DNA from: Odiellus spinosus
Taxonomy: Eukaryota > Arthropoda > Arachnida > Opiliones > Phalangiidae
NCBI GenBank assembly: GCA_963920705.1
Contig: OY987240.1
Location: forward strand, 6,226,766-6,290,765
Reading direction: 5' to 3'
DNA length: 64,000 nucleotides
Position 1 is the first letter of the stretch. Each line of letters begins with the position of its first letter. Position numbers and translations under genes: made by a program. A model generated the notes under the pieces. The model had not been told where the DNA came from, made no database searches, and saw only the letters and a list, made by a program, of their open reading frames with translations. Positions 30,741 to 41,966 of the stretch are shown here, in pieces.

Positions 30741-33700
30741 TTAACATGTTAGATTTAATCTACTAACACAATTTATAAAGTTAATCTTTTGTAATGTTTT
30801 GGTTAATACATCTGCGATATTTTGATTAGACGGTACATATTGAATATTAAATACACCTTCGTTTAGTTTTTCCCTTACAAAATGATACCTAATATCTATA
30901 TGCTTTGATTTTTGATTCTCAATATTATTCGTGGCAAAACATATCGCAGACTGATTATCACAATACAAATTTGGTCTAGAAATTATTATATTGAACAGTT
31001 TTAGCTCCTCTATTATCGGCTGCAACCATAAAAGTTCTTTTGCCGCTTCAGACATAGCTATATACTCCGCTTCCATGGTGGACAGGGCAACGGACTTTTG
31101 TTTGACTGAACGCCACAGAAATGGAGCCGATCCTAGAAACGCGACGTAGCCACTTGTTGATCTGCGCGTGTCTCTATCTGCGGCCCAGTCACTATCACAG
31201 TAAATTTTTAGAACGTTTTGTTGTCCCCGCTCGTAAATTAGTCCATACGTCGAAGTCGTTAAGAGGTATCTTGATAATTGACGCAAACGTTGCCAGTGTT
31301 TAATCCCAGGATTACTGCTGTATTGCGAGAGAGATATCACAGTAAATAAAATATCAGGGCGCGTCCTTTGAGCTACGAATAGTAAACATCCGATTAAAGA
31401 TTTATATGGTATATCCAACATTATTTTCTTCTCGTCTTCTGTTTTGGGACAATCTTGTTGCGTTATTATACTTCCTGCGCTCATTGGCAAGCTTACAGGT
31501 TCCTCGTTTTGTATATTAAATTTCTTGCAGATCTGTTCTATATAACCTGCTTGGTGCATCTTCATTGATCCATTCGTAGTTTCCTCAAACTGGACACCAA
31601 GTAATTTCCTGATTGGTCCTAAAACCTTGATATCGTATGTAGTTGATAGTGATTTGCATATGTCATCGAGACTTGTTTGATTCTTCGCCAGTACTACCAA
31701 GTCATCAACATATACCAGCACTATTGCTTGATACGGTATATAATAGATACAATTTGTACCTCGTAGCTTTTTGAAACCAAGTCTCTGAAAAGTTGTATCC
31801 AGTTCCATATACCATAGTTTCCCACTCTGTTGCAGGCCGTATAATGCTTTACGTAACTTTAGGCAATATGTACTGGGATTTCTTGTTTCGTAGCCTGGAA
31901 TTTGATTCATATAAATATTGCGATCTAATACCCCATACAAATAGGCGTTTTTCACATCAAGATGTGAATGGATCCATCCCAGTGACATTACGAATATTGA
32001 AATGAACAGTCTGATTAATGAAAAGTTAACCACTGGAGAAAACGTTGAATCGTAGTCAATCCCTTCGATTTGACTATAGCCCTGAGCTACTATTCGTGCT
32101 CGATATCTTAATATAGTACCGTCATGGTCTCGTTTTATTGTGTAGATCCAACGACATCCAACTACTCGTTTTCCTGTAGGGCGTTCGGTAATTTCGGTTA
32201 CGTCTCTATCATCTAGGGTTTTCATCTCATCGTTCATTGCTGCTCTCCATTCTTCGGCTTGTGGTGATCGTAATGCTTCTTCATAAGTTTTTGGTATATT
32301 TACTTCTGTACAATGAGCTTCAAATATATCGGATATGTCGTTTTCTGTTACGGACGCTATTAGTGAAGTAGTTCTGTTCTTCTTCGAGAAATCCCATGCC
32401 TTTATATCATGAGGAAGATCATGTTCCGCCATATGTCGTTTCACCTCAGGTAGTGATCGAAATTGCTTTCCATTTTGATCATAATAATACACGTCAACCG
32501 AGCCTTTCGATTTTCCTGATTGCCGAATTGTTATATCTCTGCGCCAACCAACAGGTAGTTCAGGAACTTGGGCTTGTTTGATAGCTTTATCTATATCCTG
32601 TGTTAATGGAGCTTCTTGTTGCACGGTTTGTGTTTCGTCTTCGTTCTTATTTTCTTCCAATTCATCCAGGTACAATTCTTCTTGAGGCCATGTAAATGTA
32701 ATGATATCTTCACTACTCTTCGACTTGACTATGTGCTCCATACCCTTAATATCTTCATCGAATTTTACGTGTTTCGTCTCTACTATTTTTCTGTCGTGCG
32801 GGTAATAGATTCTGTAGCCTCTTGTTTTGAAAGCGTAGCCAACCATGACTCCAAGTTTCGCTCGGTTGTGCAATTTACTTCTCTGTGATTGCTTGGGTAT
32901 GTGTACGAATGCTAGACTTCCTATTTGGCGTAAGTGGTTTGCGCTTGGTTTATTGGATACCCAGACTTCCACAGGAACTTTCTCGCCGAGTAACGAATGT
33001 TTTGACCTATTTCTTAAATACGCAGCTGCTACGATAACTTCAGCCCACAGATTGAGCGGTAATTTCGATTCTTCCATAATAGTTCTCGTAGTATTTAATA
33101 AAGTTCTGTTTGCTCGCTCAGCAATTCCATTCATGGCCGGTGAATATGTATTTGTTCTCTCGTGCCGTATCCCAGCGTCTTCGCAAAATTGAGTAAATTC
33201 TTCGTTGCAATATTCAAGTCCGTTATCCGTCCTTATTGCTTTTATTCTTTTAGTGGTTCGATTCTCTACTAGATTCTTGAAACGTATAAAGCTTTGGAAC
33301 ACATCGTTCTTCTTGGCCATTGGATATACCCAAATATGTCTACTATAGTCGTCTATAAACGTTACGAAATATTTTGCTCCTCCTAAAGATACAAATGGAT
33401 CTGGCCCCCATACATCTGAGTGTATAATATCCAATATACCTGAACTTCGAATGGTTCCAATCTTCTTATGACTTTCTTTCGTACTTTTACTCAATTTACA
33501 CGGAACGCACGTTGATAGATTGCCTGTTATCGTTCCCATGCCATTAAGCATTTGATGTGTCGCCATATATTTTAAGTCACCTTCATTGATATGTCCGATA
33601 CGTCGATGCCAAATGTCGATTTTATCTGCTACAGCGGTTTGATTTGCCTCACTCTCGTTACACTCGTTGTCGATAACTTGAACGTTTGACAGCGTATAAA

Positions 33701-34913
33701 AGTTATCCTTTGATAAATTTGCTTCAAATGCGAATGTCCCTCTTTGATTATATACTGTGAATTGCGAATTAAATAATACCGCTTTCATCTTCGCTTGATC
33801 AATAAGTCTTCCTGCGATTAGGTTTCTTCTCATTCCCGGAGTGTGTAATACGTCCTTGAGTAAATATGTATCACCTCCTTTTCCTCCAAACTGCAATCGA
33901 ATATTTCCTTTCCCTTCGATTTTAGACGTACCTTCGCCACAATTAGCTTCGGCGTTGAATGGTGTATAAGATAAGAAGAAATCCCTTTGCTTGCAAAAAT
34001 GGTGCGTCGCCGCAGTATCAATAATCCATTCGTCAGCTGTCGAGGAAGTATATTGCGCTGATGCAAAAAATGCTGCTTGATCGCGTTCTGGTTTCTTATT
34101 TCTCGTATCGATATTTGATTTCCGTACTTGATAGTTTCCTTTTCGGCATTCCGTTGCTTTATGTCCTGGTTTATGACAATTAAAGCATACTCCTTGAAAT
34201 TTCTGACTTTGATACTGATGACGACGTGTAGAATACCTCTTCTGATCCATTGATGGGTTCTTTTGATTTTGAACCGTCAATGCTGTTGATGTTTCTTCTT
34301 TCATAACTCCTCCTTCCTTCAATAATAATCTACTGTATTCGGCCATCAATGTTTTCTTTATATTTACCGATGTAAATTGTTGATCATCGTAATGATAAAT
34401 TTGTTGCACTAGATTTTCGTAACTATCTGGTAATCTGTGAATTAATTGATAAGCCAAATCGGTGTCTTTAACCTGTTCTCCAGCATTTTCCAGTTGCTTT
34501 TTCACGTGAGTTAATCTTCCTATGAAGCTTGGTATCGATTCATCAGTTTTACATTTCATCGTATAAAACTCCTCTCTCAAAGCTGCAACACGAGCCCTTG
34601 ATTTTGGATAGAATGAATCGCGTAAGCTTACCCAAGCTTCGCTTGGCGTGGTGGCCTCTTCTACTAAACTCCGCAGGTCTTCATCAATAGATAATACAAT
34701 AATTGAATAAGCCTTGGCTTGTCTTAACTGATATTTTTCTTTTGCTTCTTCGGTTGCTTTATCTCCTGGCGGTGTTTCCGTTCCATCAACGAATTTCCAT
34801 AACCCTTTTTCCTTGAGGCGTAATTCAATTTCGAAACTCCAACTCTTATAATTGTTAGTATTTAATTTGGTTATTTGCTGTACCAAATACGCGTTCCCGC
34901 TACCTTCCGCCAT
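30741..34913 (-). CDS. Copia Gag-Pol polyprotein with inserted methyl-CpG-binding-like domain
   Basis: The start is placed at the ATG at 34913 (MAEGSGNAYLV), after the element's leader; the frame is open further 5' but without ATG, giving 1390 aa. Residues counted from the ATG: Gag about 1-230; zinc knuckle CFNCHKPGHKATEC 243-256; aspartic protease DTAATHHF about 299; integrase zinc-binding part (HRRIGH to CVPC) 436-472; integrase catalytic D in HSDVWG, D in RTDNGLEY, E in NGIAERANR; a divergent linker; an MBD-like domain about 784-830; reverse transcriptase about 890-1130 with HLDVKNAYLYG and catalytic YVDD at 1068-1071; RNase H about 1238-1370 with YCDSDWA, STMEAEY and YCDNQSA. The protease motif has DTA where DSG or DTG is usual. 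All catalytic residues are present and there is no stop or frameshift, so the element could encode active enzymes. Confidence 0.95.
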   Translation of the reverse strand: MAEGSGNAYLVQQITKLNTNNYKSWSFEIELRLKEKGLWKFVDGTETPPGDKATEEAKEKYQLRQAKAYSIIVLSIDEDLRSLVEEATTPSEAWVSLRDSFYPKSRARVAALREEFYTMKCKTDESIPSFIGRLTHVKKQLENAGEQVKDTDLAYQLIHRLPDSYENLVQQIYHYDDQQFTSVNIKKTLMAEYSRLLLKEGGVMKEETSTALTVQNQKNPSMDQKRYSTRRHQYQSQKFQGVCFNCHKPGHKATECRKGNYQVRKSNIDTRNKKPERDQAAFFASAQYTSSTADEWIIDTAATHHFCKQRDFFLSYTPFNAEANCGEGTSKIEGKGNIRLQFGGKGGDTYLLKDVLHTPGMRRNLIAGRLIDQAKMKAVLFNSQFTVYNQRGTFAFEANLSKDNFYTLSNVQVIDNECNESEANQTAVADKIDIWHRRIGHINEGDLKYMATHQMLNGMGTITGNLSTCVPCKLSKSTKESHKKIGTIRSSGILDIIHSDVWGPDPFVSLGGAKYFVTFIDDYSRHIWVYPMAKKNDVFQSFIRFKNLVENRTTKRIKAIRTDNGLEYCNEEFTQFCEDAGIRHERTNTYSPAMNGIAERANRTLLNTTRTIMEESKLPLNLWAEVIVAAAYLRNRSKHSLLGEKVPVEVWVSNKPSANHLRQIGSLAFVHIPKQSQRSKLHNRAKLGVMVGYAFKTRGYRIYYPHDRKIVETKHVKFDEDIKGMEHIVKSKSSEDIITFTWPQEELYLDELEENKNEDETQTVQQEAPLTQDIDKAIKQAQVPELPVGWRRDITIRQSGKSKGSVDVYYYDQNGKQFRSLPEVKRHMAEHDLPHDIKAWDFSKKNRTTSLIASVTENDISDIFEAHCTEVNIPKTYEEALRSPQAEEWRAAMNDEMKTLDDRDVTEITERPTGKRVVGCRWIYTIKRDHDGTILRYRARIVAQGYSQIEGIDYDSTFSPVVNFSLIRLFISIFVMSLGWIHSHLDVKNAYLYGVLDRNIYMNQIPGYETRNPSTYCLKLRKALYGLQQSGKLWYMELDTTFQRLGFKKLRGTNCIYYIPYQAIVLVYVDDLVVLAKNQTSLDDICKSLSTTYDIKVLGPIRKLLGVQFEETTNGSMKMHQAGYIEQICKKFNIQNEEPVSLPMSAGSIITQQDCPKTEDEKKIMLDIPYKSLIGCLLFVAQRTRPDILFTVISLSQYSSNPGIKHWQRLRQLSRYLLTTSTYGLIYERGQQNVLKIYCDSDWAADRDTRRSTSGYVAFLGSAPFLWRSVKQKSVALSTMEAEYIAMSEAAKELLWLQPIIEELKLFNIIISRPNLYCDNQSAICFATNNIENQKSKHIDIRYHFVREKLNEGVFNIQYVPSNQNIADVLTKTLQKINFINCVSRLNLTC
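32424..32564 (-). other. MBD-like domain segment of the Copia polyprotein
   Basis: The segment starts LPVGWRRDITIRQSGKS, then DVYYYDQNGKQFRSLPEV. Order and spacing follow the methyl-CpG-binding domain of MBD1/MBD2/MeCP2: GW, an arginine before SG, the DVYYY strand, NGKxFRS and the closing helix. The residues corresponding to DNA-contacting Arg22, Asp32, Tyr34 and Arg44 of human MBD1 all appear to be kept. It lies between integrase and reverse transcriptase, where Copia elements usually have an unconserved linker. Confidence 0.75.
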
Positions 34914-35255
34914 CTTGAAAACCCGAGTTATTTCGCCACTAACGCTGACACGCTCGAACACACTGATGCTATAACTAATAATGCCGAAATTGCCGATTCG
35001 TTCGAACACGGGAACATAACATCTATTTCCGATTTGGGCAACACGAAAAACGAACGAGCCCTTTTATATTTTATTAGCGCGATACGATAACGCCTACTGT
35101 TGATTCGCCCGAACATGAAAACGTCTAAAAACAATTCGTCCGCCTCAGAGAGAAAAACATGTGACGATTTTAAGCCTTTGCTTCGACAGTCGTTAATTAT
35201 ATTCGGTTTGACTTAAATACCTTTCACTTAAATTAATTTCCGCAAGCTAACCACG

Positions 35256-35266
35256 CTCTGCTACCA
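35256..35266 (-). promoter_or_regulatory. Primer-binding site for initiator tRNA-Met
   Basis: In element sense TGGTAGCAGAG starts two bases after the 5' LTR. It is complementary to the 3' end of animal initiator tRNA-Met (CTCTGCTACCA). The valine tRNAs of the host array do not match it. Confidence 0.75.
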
Positions 35267-35268
35267 TT

Positions 35269-35494
35269 TGTTGTGAAAATAAGTAACGACGAACTATTAA
35301 GTTAATAAAGTTTAATAAAAATAAATATCCATAAATAAATAATAAAACTGATTCATCGGGGACCACACAGTGAACTAACAAAATCTCACAGCTGTAGTGT
35401 AGGGGCAGAGAGAAAACGTCATGTGATCGTCTCTACCCCCATTGGTTGATTCTTATCTCCTAATTCCTATATGCCAAAGGTCAATATTTTAACA
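35269..35494 (-). repeat. 5' LTR of the Copia element
   Basis: 226 bp, identical to the 3' LTR except for one base. It should hold the Pol II promoter; ATCAGTT in element sense lies mid-LTR. Confidence 0.9.
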
Positions 35495-35568
35495 TTAAAC
35501 TTTAATTGAACTTCAGTACATTATGTCATTTTTGCTTTTATAAAAGGTACAGTACTTCCTGATCATAA

Positions 35569-35641
35569 GTATCTATGGTGTAGTGGTTATCACGTTAGCC
35601 TAAGGCGCGGAAGGAATCAGGTTCGAGCCCTGGTAAATACA
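35569..35641 (+). tRNA. tRNA-like unit with AAG (Leu) anticodon, TTAGC stem
   Basis: The loop reads CTAAGGC with a rearranged anticodon stem TTAGC/GCGGA (one mismatch, one wobble). Related units recur near 39718, 43159, 50940 and 53915. Confidence 0.5.
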
Positions 35642-35715
35642 ATGTTAAGCTTTCACTGATCTTTGGTATTTTATGTCGTTTTTGCTTTTATAAAAGATAT
35701 AGAACAGAAGGATAA

Positions 35716-35788
35716 GTATCTATGGTGTAGTGGTTATCACGTCCGCCTTAAACGCGGAAGGATCGAGGTTCGAGCCCTGGTAGGTACA
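35716..35788 (+). tRNA. tRNA-like unit with TAA (Leu) anticodon
   Basis: Loop CTTAAAC with a perfect anticodon stem. The T stem CGAGG/CCTGG has a G-G mismatch. This subtype is always the neighbour of the AAG units and is repeated in four later blocks. Confidence 0.55.
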
Positions 35789-35865
35789 ACGTTAAACTTT
35801 CATTGAACTTCAGTATTTTATGTCATTTTTGCTTTTATAAATGGTACAGTACTGCCTGAACTTAA

Positions 35866-35938
35866 GTATCTATGGTGTAGTGGTTATCACGTCCGTCTAA
35901 GACGCGGAAGGACTCAGGTGCGAGCCCTGGTAAATACA
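35866..35938 (+). tRNA. tRNA-like unit with AAG (Leu) anticodon
   Basis: Loop CTAAGAC and stem TCCGT/GCGGA (one T-G wobble). The 3' acceptor strand is TAAATAC, giving one C-A mismatch, and the B box in this copy is GGTGCGAGCCC. Confidence 0.5.
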
Positions 35939-36304
35939 ATGTTAAGCTTTCATTGATCTTTGGTATTTTATGTCATTTTTGCTTTTATAAAAGATATACA
36001 ACAGAAGGATAAGTATCTATGGTGTAGTCGTTATCACGTCCGCCTTACACGCGTAAGGATCCTGGCTCGAGCCCTCGCAGGTACAACGTTAAACTTTCAT
36101 TGAACCTCAGGATTTTATGTCATTTTTTCTTTTATAAAAGGTACAGTACTTCTGATCTTAAGTATCTATGGTGTAGTGGTTATCACGTCCGCCTAACACG
36201 CGGAAGGACCTAGGTTCGAGACCTGGTAGATACAATGTTAAGCTTTCTTCGGTATTTTACGTCAGTTTTGCTTTTATAAAAGATAAACAACAGATGTAGC
36301 ATAA

Positions 36305-36377
36305 GTATCTATGGTGTAGTGGTTATCACGTCCGCCTATCACGCGGAAGGACTCAGGTTCGAGCCCTGGTAGATACA
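36305..36377 (+). tRNA. tRNA-like unit with ATC (Asp) anticodon
   Basis: Loop CTATCAC with otherwise intact cloverleaf and promoter boxes. The middle anticodon base has changed from A to T. Duplicated at 37938-38010. Confidence 0.6.
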
Positions 36378-36454
36378 ATGTTAAGCTTTCATTGATCTTT
36401 GGTATTTTACGTCAGTTTTGCTTTTATAAAAGATAAACAACAGATGTAGCATAA

Positions 36455-36527
36455 GTATCTATGGTGTAGTGGTTATCACGTCCGCCTAACACGCGGAAGG
36501 ACCCAGGTTCGAGCCCTGGTAGATACA
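36455..36527 (+). tRNA. tRNA-Val(AAC) behind an S3 spacer
   Basis: Canonical body (fully paired acceptor, loop CTAACAC) with the upstream spacer AAACAACAGATGTAGCATAA. Confidence 0.8.
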
Positions 36528-36754
36528 ATGTTAAGCTTTCATTGATCTTTGGTATTTTATGTCATTTTTGCTTTTATAAAAGATATACAAGAGATGTAGC
36601 ATAAGTATCTATGGTGTAGTGGTTATCACGTCCGCCTAACACGCGGAAGGACCCAGGTTCGAGCCCTGGTAGGTACAATGTTACACTATAATTGAACTTT
36701 GATTTTTTATGTCATTTTTGCTTTTATAAAAGATATACAACAGATGAAGGATAA

Positions 36755-36827
36755 GTATCTATGGTGTAGTGGTTATCACGTCCGCCTCACACGCGGAAGG
36801 ACCCAGGTTCGAGACCTGGTAGGTACA
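36755..36827 (+). tRNA. tRNA-Val(CAC)
   Basis: Loop CTCACAC, perfect stems, T loop TTCGAGA, here behind an S2 spacer. Confidence 0.8.
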
Positions 36828-37937
36828 ATGTTACACTTTAATTGAACTTCAGTATTTTATGTCATTTTTGCTTTTATACAAGGTACAGTTTTAGCTGATG
36901 TTAAGTATCTATGGTGTAGTGGTTATCACGTCCGCCTAACACGCGGAAGGACCCAGGTTCGAGCCCTGGTAGATACAATGTTAAGCTTTCATTGATCTTT
37001 GGTATTTTATGTCATTTTTGCTTTTATAAAAGATATACAACAGAAGGATAAGTATCTATGGTGTAGTGGTTATCAAGTCCGCCTTACACGCGGAAGGACC
37101 TAGGTTCGAGCCCTGGTAGGTACAATGTTAAACTTTCATTGAACTTTGGTATTTTATGTCATTTTTGCTTTTATAAATGATATACAACAGATGAAGGAAA
37201 AGTATCTATGGTGTAGTGGTTATCACGTCCGCCTTACACGCGGAAGGACCTAGGTTCGGGCCCTGGTAGGTACAATGTTAAAATTTCATTGAACTTTGGT
37301 ATTTTATGTCATTTTTGCTTTTATAAAAGGTACAGTACTTAATGATTTTAAGTATCTATGGTGTAGTGGTTATCACGTCCGCCTAACACGCGGAAGGACT
37401 CAGGTTCGAGCCCTGGTAGATACAATGTTAAGCTTTCATTGATCTTTGGTATTTTACGTCAGTTTTGCTTTTATAAAAGATAAACAACAGATGTAGCATA
37501 ATTATCTATGGTGTAGTGGTTATCACGTCCATTTAACACGCGGAAGGACCCAGGTCCGAGTCCTGGTAGGTATAATGTTAAGCTATCTTTGGTATTTTAT
37601 GTCATTTTTGCTTTTATAAAAGATATGCAACAAATGAAGGATAAGTATCTATGGTGTAGTGTTTATCACGTCCGCCTCACACGCGGAAGGACCCAGGTTC
37701 GAGACCTGGTAGGTACAATGTTAAACTTTAATTGATCTTTGGTATTTTATGTCATTTTTGCTTTTATAAAAGATGTACAACACATGAAGGTTGAGTATCT
37801 ATGGTGTAATGGTTATCACGTCCGCCTTACACGCGGAAGGATCCAAGTTCGAGACCTGGTAGATACAATGTTAAGCTTTCTTCGGTATTTTACGTCAGTT
37901 TTGCTTTTATAAAAGATAAACAACAGATGTAGCATAA

Positions 37938-38010
37938 GTATCTATGGTGTAGTGGTTATCACGTCCGCCTATCACGCGGAAGGACTCAGGTTCGAGCCCT
38001 GGTAGATACA
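37938..38010 (+). tRNA. tRNA-like unit with ATC (Asp) anticodon, second copy
   Basis: Block duplicate of 36305-36377. Confidence 0.6.
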
Positions 38011-39867
38011 ATGTTAAGCTTTCATTGATCTTTGGTATTTTACGTCAGTTTTGCTTTTATAAAAGATAAACAACAGATGTAGCATAAGTATCTATGGTGT
38101 AGTGGTTATCACGTCCGCCTAACACGCGGAAGGACCCAGGTTCGAGCCCTGGTAGATACAATGTTAAGCTTTCATTGATCTTTGGTATTTTATGTCATTT
38201 TTGCTTTTATAAAAGATATACAAGAGATGTAGCATAAGTATCTATGGTGTAGTGGTTATCACGTCCGCCTAACACGCGGAAGGACTCAGGTTCGAGCCCT
38301 GGTACATACAATGTTAAGCTTTCATTGATCTTTGGTATTTTACGTCAGTTTTGCTTTTATAAAAGATAAACAACAGATGTAGCATAAGTATCTATGGTGT
38401 AGTGGTTATCACGTCCGCCTAACACGCGGAAGGACCCAGGTTCGAGCCCTGGTAGATACAATGTTAAGCTTTCATTGATCTTTGGTATTTTATGTCATTT
38501 TTGCTTTTATAAAAGATATACAACAGAAGGATAAGTATCTATGGTGTAGTGGTTATCAAGTCCGCCTTACACGCGGAAGGACCTAGGTTCGAGCCCTGGT
38601 AGGTACAATGTTAAACTTTCATTGAACTTTGGTATTTTATGTCATTTTTGCTTTTATAAAAGATATACAACAGGTGAAGGAAAAGTATCTATGGTGTAGT
38701 GGTTATCACGTCCGCCTTACACGCGGAAGGACCTAGGTTCGGGCCCTGGTAGGTACAATGTTAAAATTTCATTGAACTTTGGTATTTTATGTCATTTTTG
38801 CTTTTATAAAAGGTACAGTACTTCCTGATTTTAAGTATCTATGGTGTAGTGGTTATCACGTCCGCCTAACACGCGGAAGGACTCAGGTTCGAGCCCTGGT
38901 AGATACAATGTTAAGCTTTCATTGATCTTTGGTATTTTACGTCAGTTTTGCTTTTATTAAAGATAAACAACAGATGTAGCATAATTATCTATGGTGTAGT
39001 GGTTATCACGTCCATTTAACACGCGGAAGGACCCAGGTCCGAGTCCTGGTAGGTATAATGTTAAGCTATCTTTGGTATTTTATGTCATTTTTGCTTTTAT
39101 AAAAGATATGCAACAAATGAAGGATAAGTATCTATGGTGTAGTGTTTATCACGTCCGCCTCACACGCGGAAGGACCCAGGTTCGAGACCTGGTAGGTACA
39201 ATGTTAAACTTTAATTGATCTTTGGTATTTTATGTCATTTTTGCTTTTATAAAAGATGTACAACACATGAAGGATGAGTATCTATGGTGTAGTGGTTATC
39301 ACGTCCGCCTTACACGCGGAAGGATCCAGGTTCGGGCCCTGGTAGGTACAATGTTAAACTTTCATTGAACTTCAGTATTTTATGTAATTTTTGCTTTTAT
39401 AAAAGTTACAGTACTTCCTGATCTTAAGTGTCTATGGTGTAGTGGTTATCACGTCCGCCTTACACGCGGAAGGATCCAGGTTCGGGCCCTGGTAGGTACA
39501 ATGTTAAGCTATCTTTGGTATTTTATGTCATTTTTGCTTTTATAAAAGATATACAACACATGAAGGATAAGTATCTATGGTGTAGTGTTAATCACGTCCG
39601 CCTCACACGCGGAAGGACCCAGGTTCGAGACCTGGTAGGTACAATGTTAAACTTTAATTGAACTTCAGTACATTATGTCATTTTTGCTTTTATAAAAGGT
39701 ACAGTACTTCCTGATCTTAAGTATCTATGGTGTAGTGGTTATTACGTTAGCCTAAGGCGCGGAAGGGCTCAGGTTCGAGCCCAGGTAAATACAATGTTAA
39801 GCTTTCACTGATCTTTGGTATTTTATGTCATTTTTGCTTTTATAAAAGATATACAACAGAAGGATAA

Positions 39868-39940
39868 GTATCTATGGTGTAGTGGTTATCACGTCCGCCT
39901 TAAACGCGGAAGGATCGAGGTTCGAGCCCTGGTAGGTACA
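39868..39940 (+). tRNA. tRNA-like unit with TAA (Leu) anticodon
   Basis: Same type as 35716-35788: loop CTTAAAC, T stem with one mismatch. Confidence 0.55.
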
Positions 39941-40017
39941 ACGACAAACTTTAGTTGAACTTCAGCATTTTATGTCATTTTTGCTTTTATAAATGGTACA
40001 GTACTTCCTGAACTTAA

Positions 40018-40090
40018 GTATCTATGGTGTAGTGGTTATCACGTCCGTCTAAGACGCGGAAGGACTCAGGTTCGAGCCCTGGTAAATACA
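40018..40090 (+). tRNA. tRNA-like unit with AAG (Leu) anticodon
   Basis: Same type as 35866-35938 but with a consensus B box GGTTCGAGCCC, so internally promoter-competent. Confidence 0.55.
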
Positions 40091-41067
40091 ATGTAAAGCT
40101 TTCATTGATCTTTGGTATTTTATGTCATTTTTGCTTTTATAAAAGGTACAGTACTAGGGGATGTTAAGTATCTATGGTGTATTGGTTATCACGTCCGCCT
40201 AACACGCGGAAGGACCCAGGTTCGAGCCCTGGTAGATACAATGTCAAGCTTTCATTGGTTTTTGGTATTTTATGTCATTTTTGCTTTTATAAAAGGTACA
40301 GTACTGCCTGATCTTAAGTATCTATGGTGTAGTGGTTATCACGTCCGCCTCACACGCGGAAGGACCCAGGTTCGAGACCTGGTAGGTACAATGTTAAACT
40401 TTAATTGAACTTCAGTAATTTATGTCCATTTTGCTTTTATAAAAGGTACAGTTCTAGCATATGTTGAGTATCTATGGTGTAGTGGTTATCACGTCCGCCT
40501 AACACGCGGAAGGACCCAGGTTCGAGCCCTGGTAGATACAATGTTAATCTTTCATTGAACTTTGGTATTTTATGTCCTTTTTGCTTTTATAAAAGATATA
40601 CAACAGATGAAGGATAAGTATCTATGGTGTAGTGGTTTTCACGTCCGCCTTACACGCGGAAGGACCCAGGTTCGAGCCCTGGTAGGTACAATGTTGAACT
40701 TTCATTGAACTTTGGTATTTTATGTCATTTTTGCTTTTATAAAAGATATACAACAGATGAAGGATAAGTATCTATGGTGTAGTGGTTTTCACGTCCGCCT
40801 TACACGCGGAAGGACCCAGGTTCGAGCCCTGGTAGGTACAATGTTGAACTTTCATTGAACTTTGGTATTTTATGTCATTTTTGCTTTTATAAAAGATATA
40901 CAACAGATGAAGGATAAGTATCTATGGTGTAGTGGTTATCACGTCCGCCTTACACGAGGAAGTACCCATGTTCGAGCCTTGGTAGGTACAATGTTACACT
41001 TTCATTGAACTTCAGTATTTTATGTCATTTTTGCTTTTATAAAAGGTACAATACCCTCTGATCTTAA

Positions 41068-41140
41068 GTATCTATGGTGTAGTGGTTATCACGTCCGCGT
41101 AGCACGCGGAAGGACTCAGGTTCGAGCCCTGGTAGATACA
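41068..41140 (+). tRNA. tRNA-like unit with AGC (Ala) anticodon
   Basis: Loop GTAGCAC: the anticodon middle base is G and position 32 is also changed. Stems are intact. Confidence 0.55.
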
Positions 41141-41966
41141 ATGTTAAGATTTGATTGATCTCTGGTATATTATGTCATTTTGCTTTTATAAAAGATATAC
41201 AACAGATGAAGCATAAGTATCTATGGTGTAGTGGTTATCACGTCCGCCTTACACGCGGAAGGACCCAGGTTCGAGCCCTGGTAGGTACGATGTTAAACTT
41301 TCATTGAACTTCAGTATTTTATGTCATTTTTGCTTTTATAAAAGGTACAGTGCTAGCTGATGTTAAGTATCTATGGTGTAGTGGTTATCACGTCCGCCTA
41401 ACACGCGGAAGGACCCAGGTTCGAGCCCTGGTAGATACAATGTTAAGCTTTCATTGAAGTTCAGTATTTTATGTCATTTTTGCTTTTATAAAAGGTACAG
41501 TGCTAGCTGATCTTAAGTATCTATGGTGTAGTGGTTATCACGTCCGCCTAACACGCGGAAGGACCCAGGTTCGAGCCCTTGTAGGTACAATGTTAAACTT
41601 TCATTGAAGTTCAGTATTTTATGTAATTTTTGCTTTTATAAAAGGTACAGTACTGCCTAATCTTAAGTATCTATGGTGTAGTGGTTATCACGTCCGCCTC
41701 ACACGCGGAAGGACCCAGGTTCGAGACCTGGTAGGTACAATGTCACACTTTAATTGAACTTCAGTATTTTATGTCATTTTTGCTTTTATAAAAGGTACAG
41801 TACTAGCTGATGTTAAGTATCTATGGTGTAGTGGTTATCACGTCCGCCTAACACGCGGAAGGACCTAGGTTCGGGCCCTGGTAGATACAAAGTTAGGCTT
41901 TCATTGATCTTTGGTATTTTACGTCAGTTTTGCTTTTATAAAAGATAATCAACAAATGAAGCATAA

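Larger units (their letters stand above)
30429..35494 (-). mobile_element. Full-length Copia-type LTR retrotransposon
   Basis: A 5066-bp element in minus orientation with 226-bp LTRs, a 5-bp target duplication TTAAA (30424-30428 and 35495-35499), a primer-binding site, a polypurine tract and one uninterrupted polyprotein frame. Excision would restore a normal array spacer (AATGTTAAACTTTAATTGAA). The LTRs differ at a single base seen (30443 T, 35283 G), so the insertion is recent on the time scale of the array, and the copy may be competent. Confidence 0.95.

Noticed and set aside
32396..33192. Plus-strand open frames across the Copia element
   Set aside because: They are antisense shadows of the uninterrupted minus-strand polyprotein, with no recognisable domain.
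30420..35569. Copia targeting tRNA genes in the manner of yeast Ty1 or Ty3
   Set aside because: In an array with a 150-bp period any insertion lies within 80 bp of a tRNA, so one insertion says nothing about targeting.
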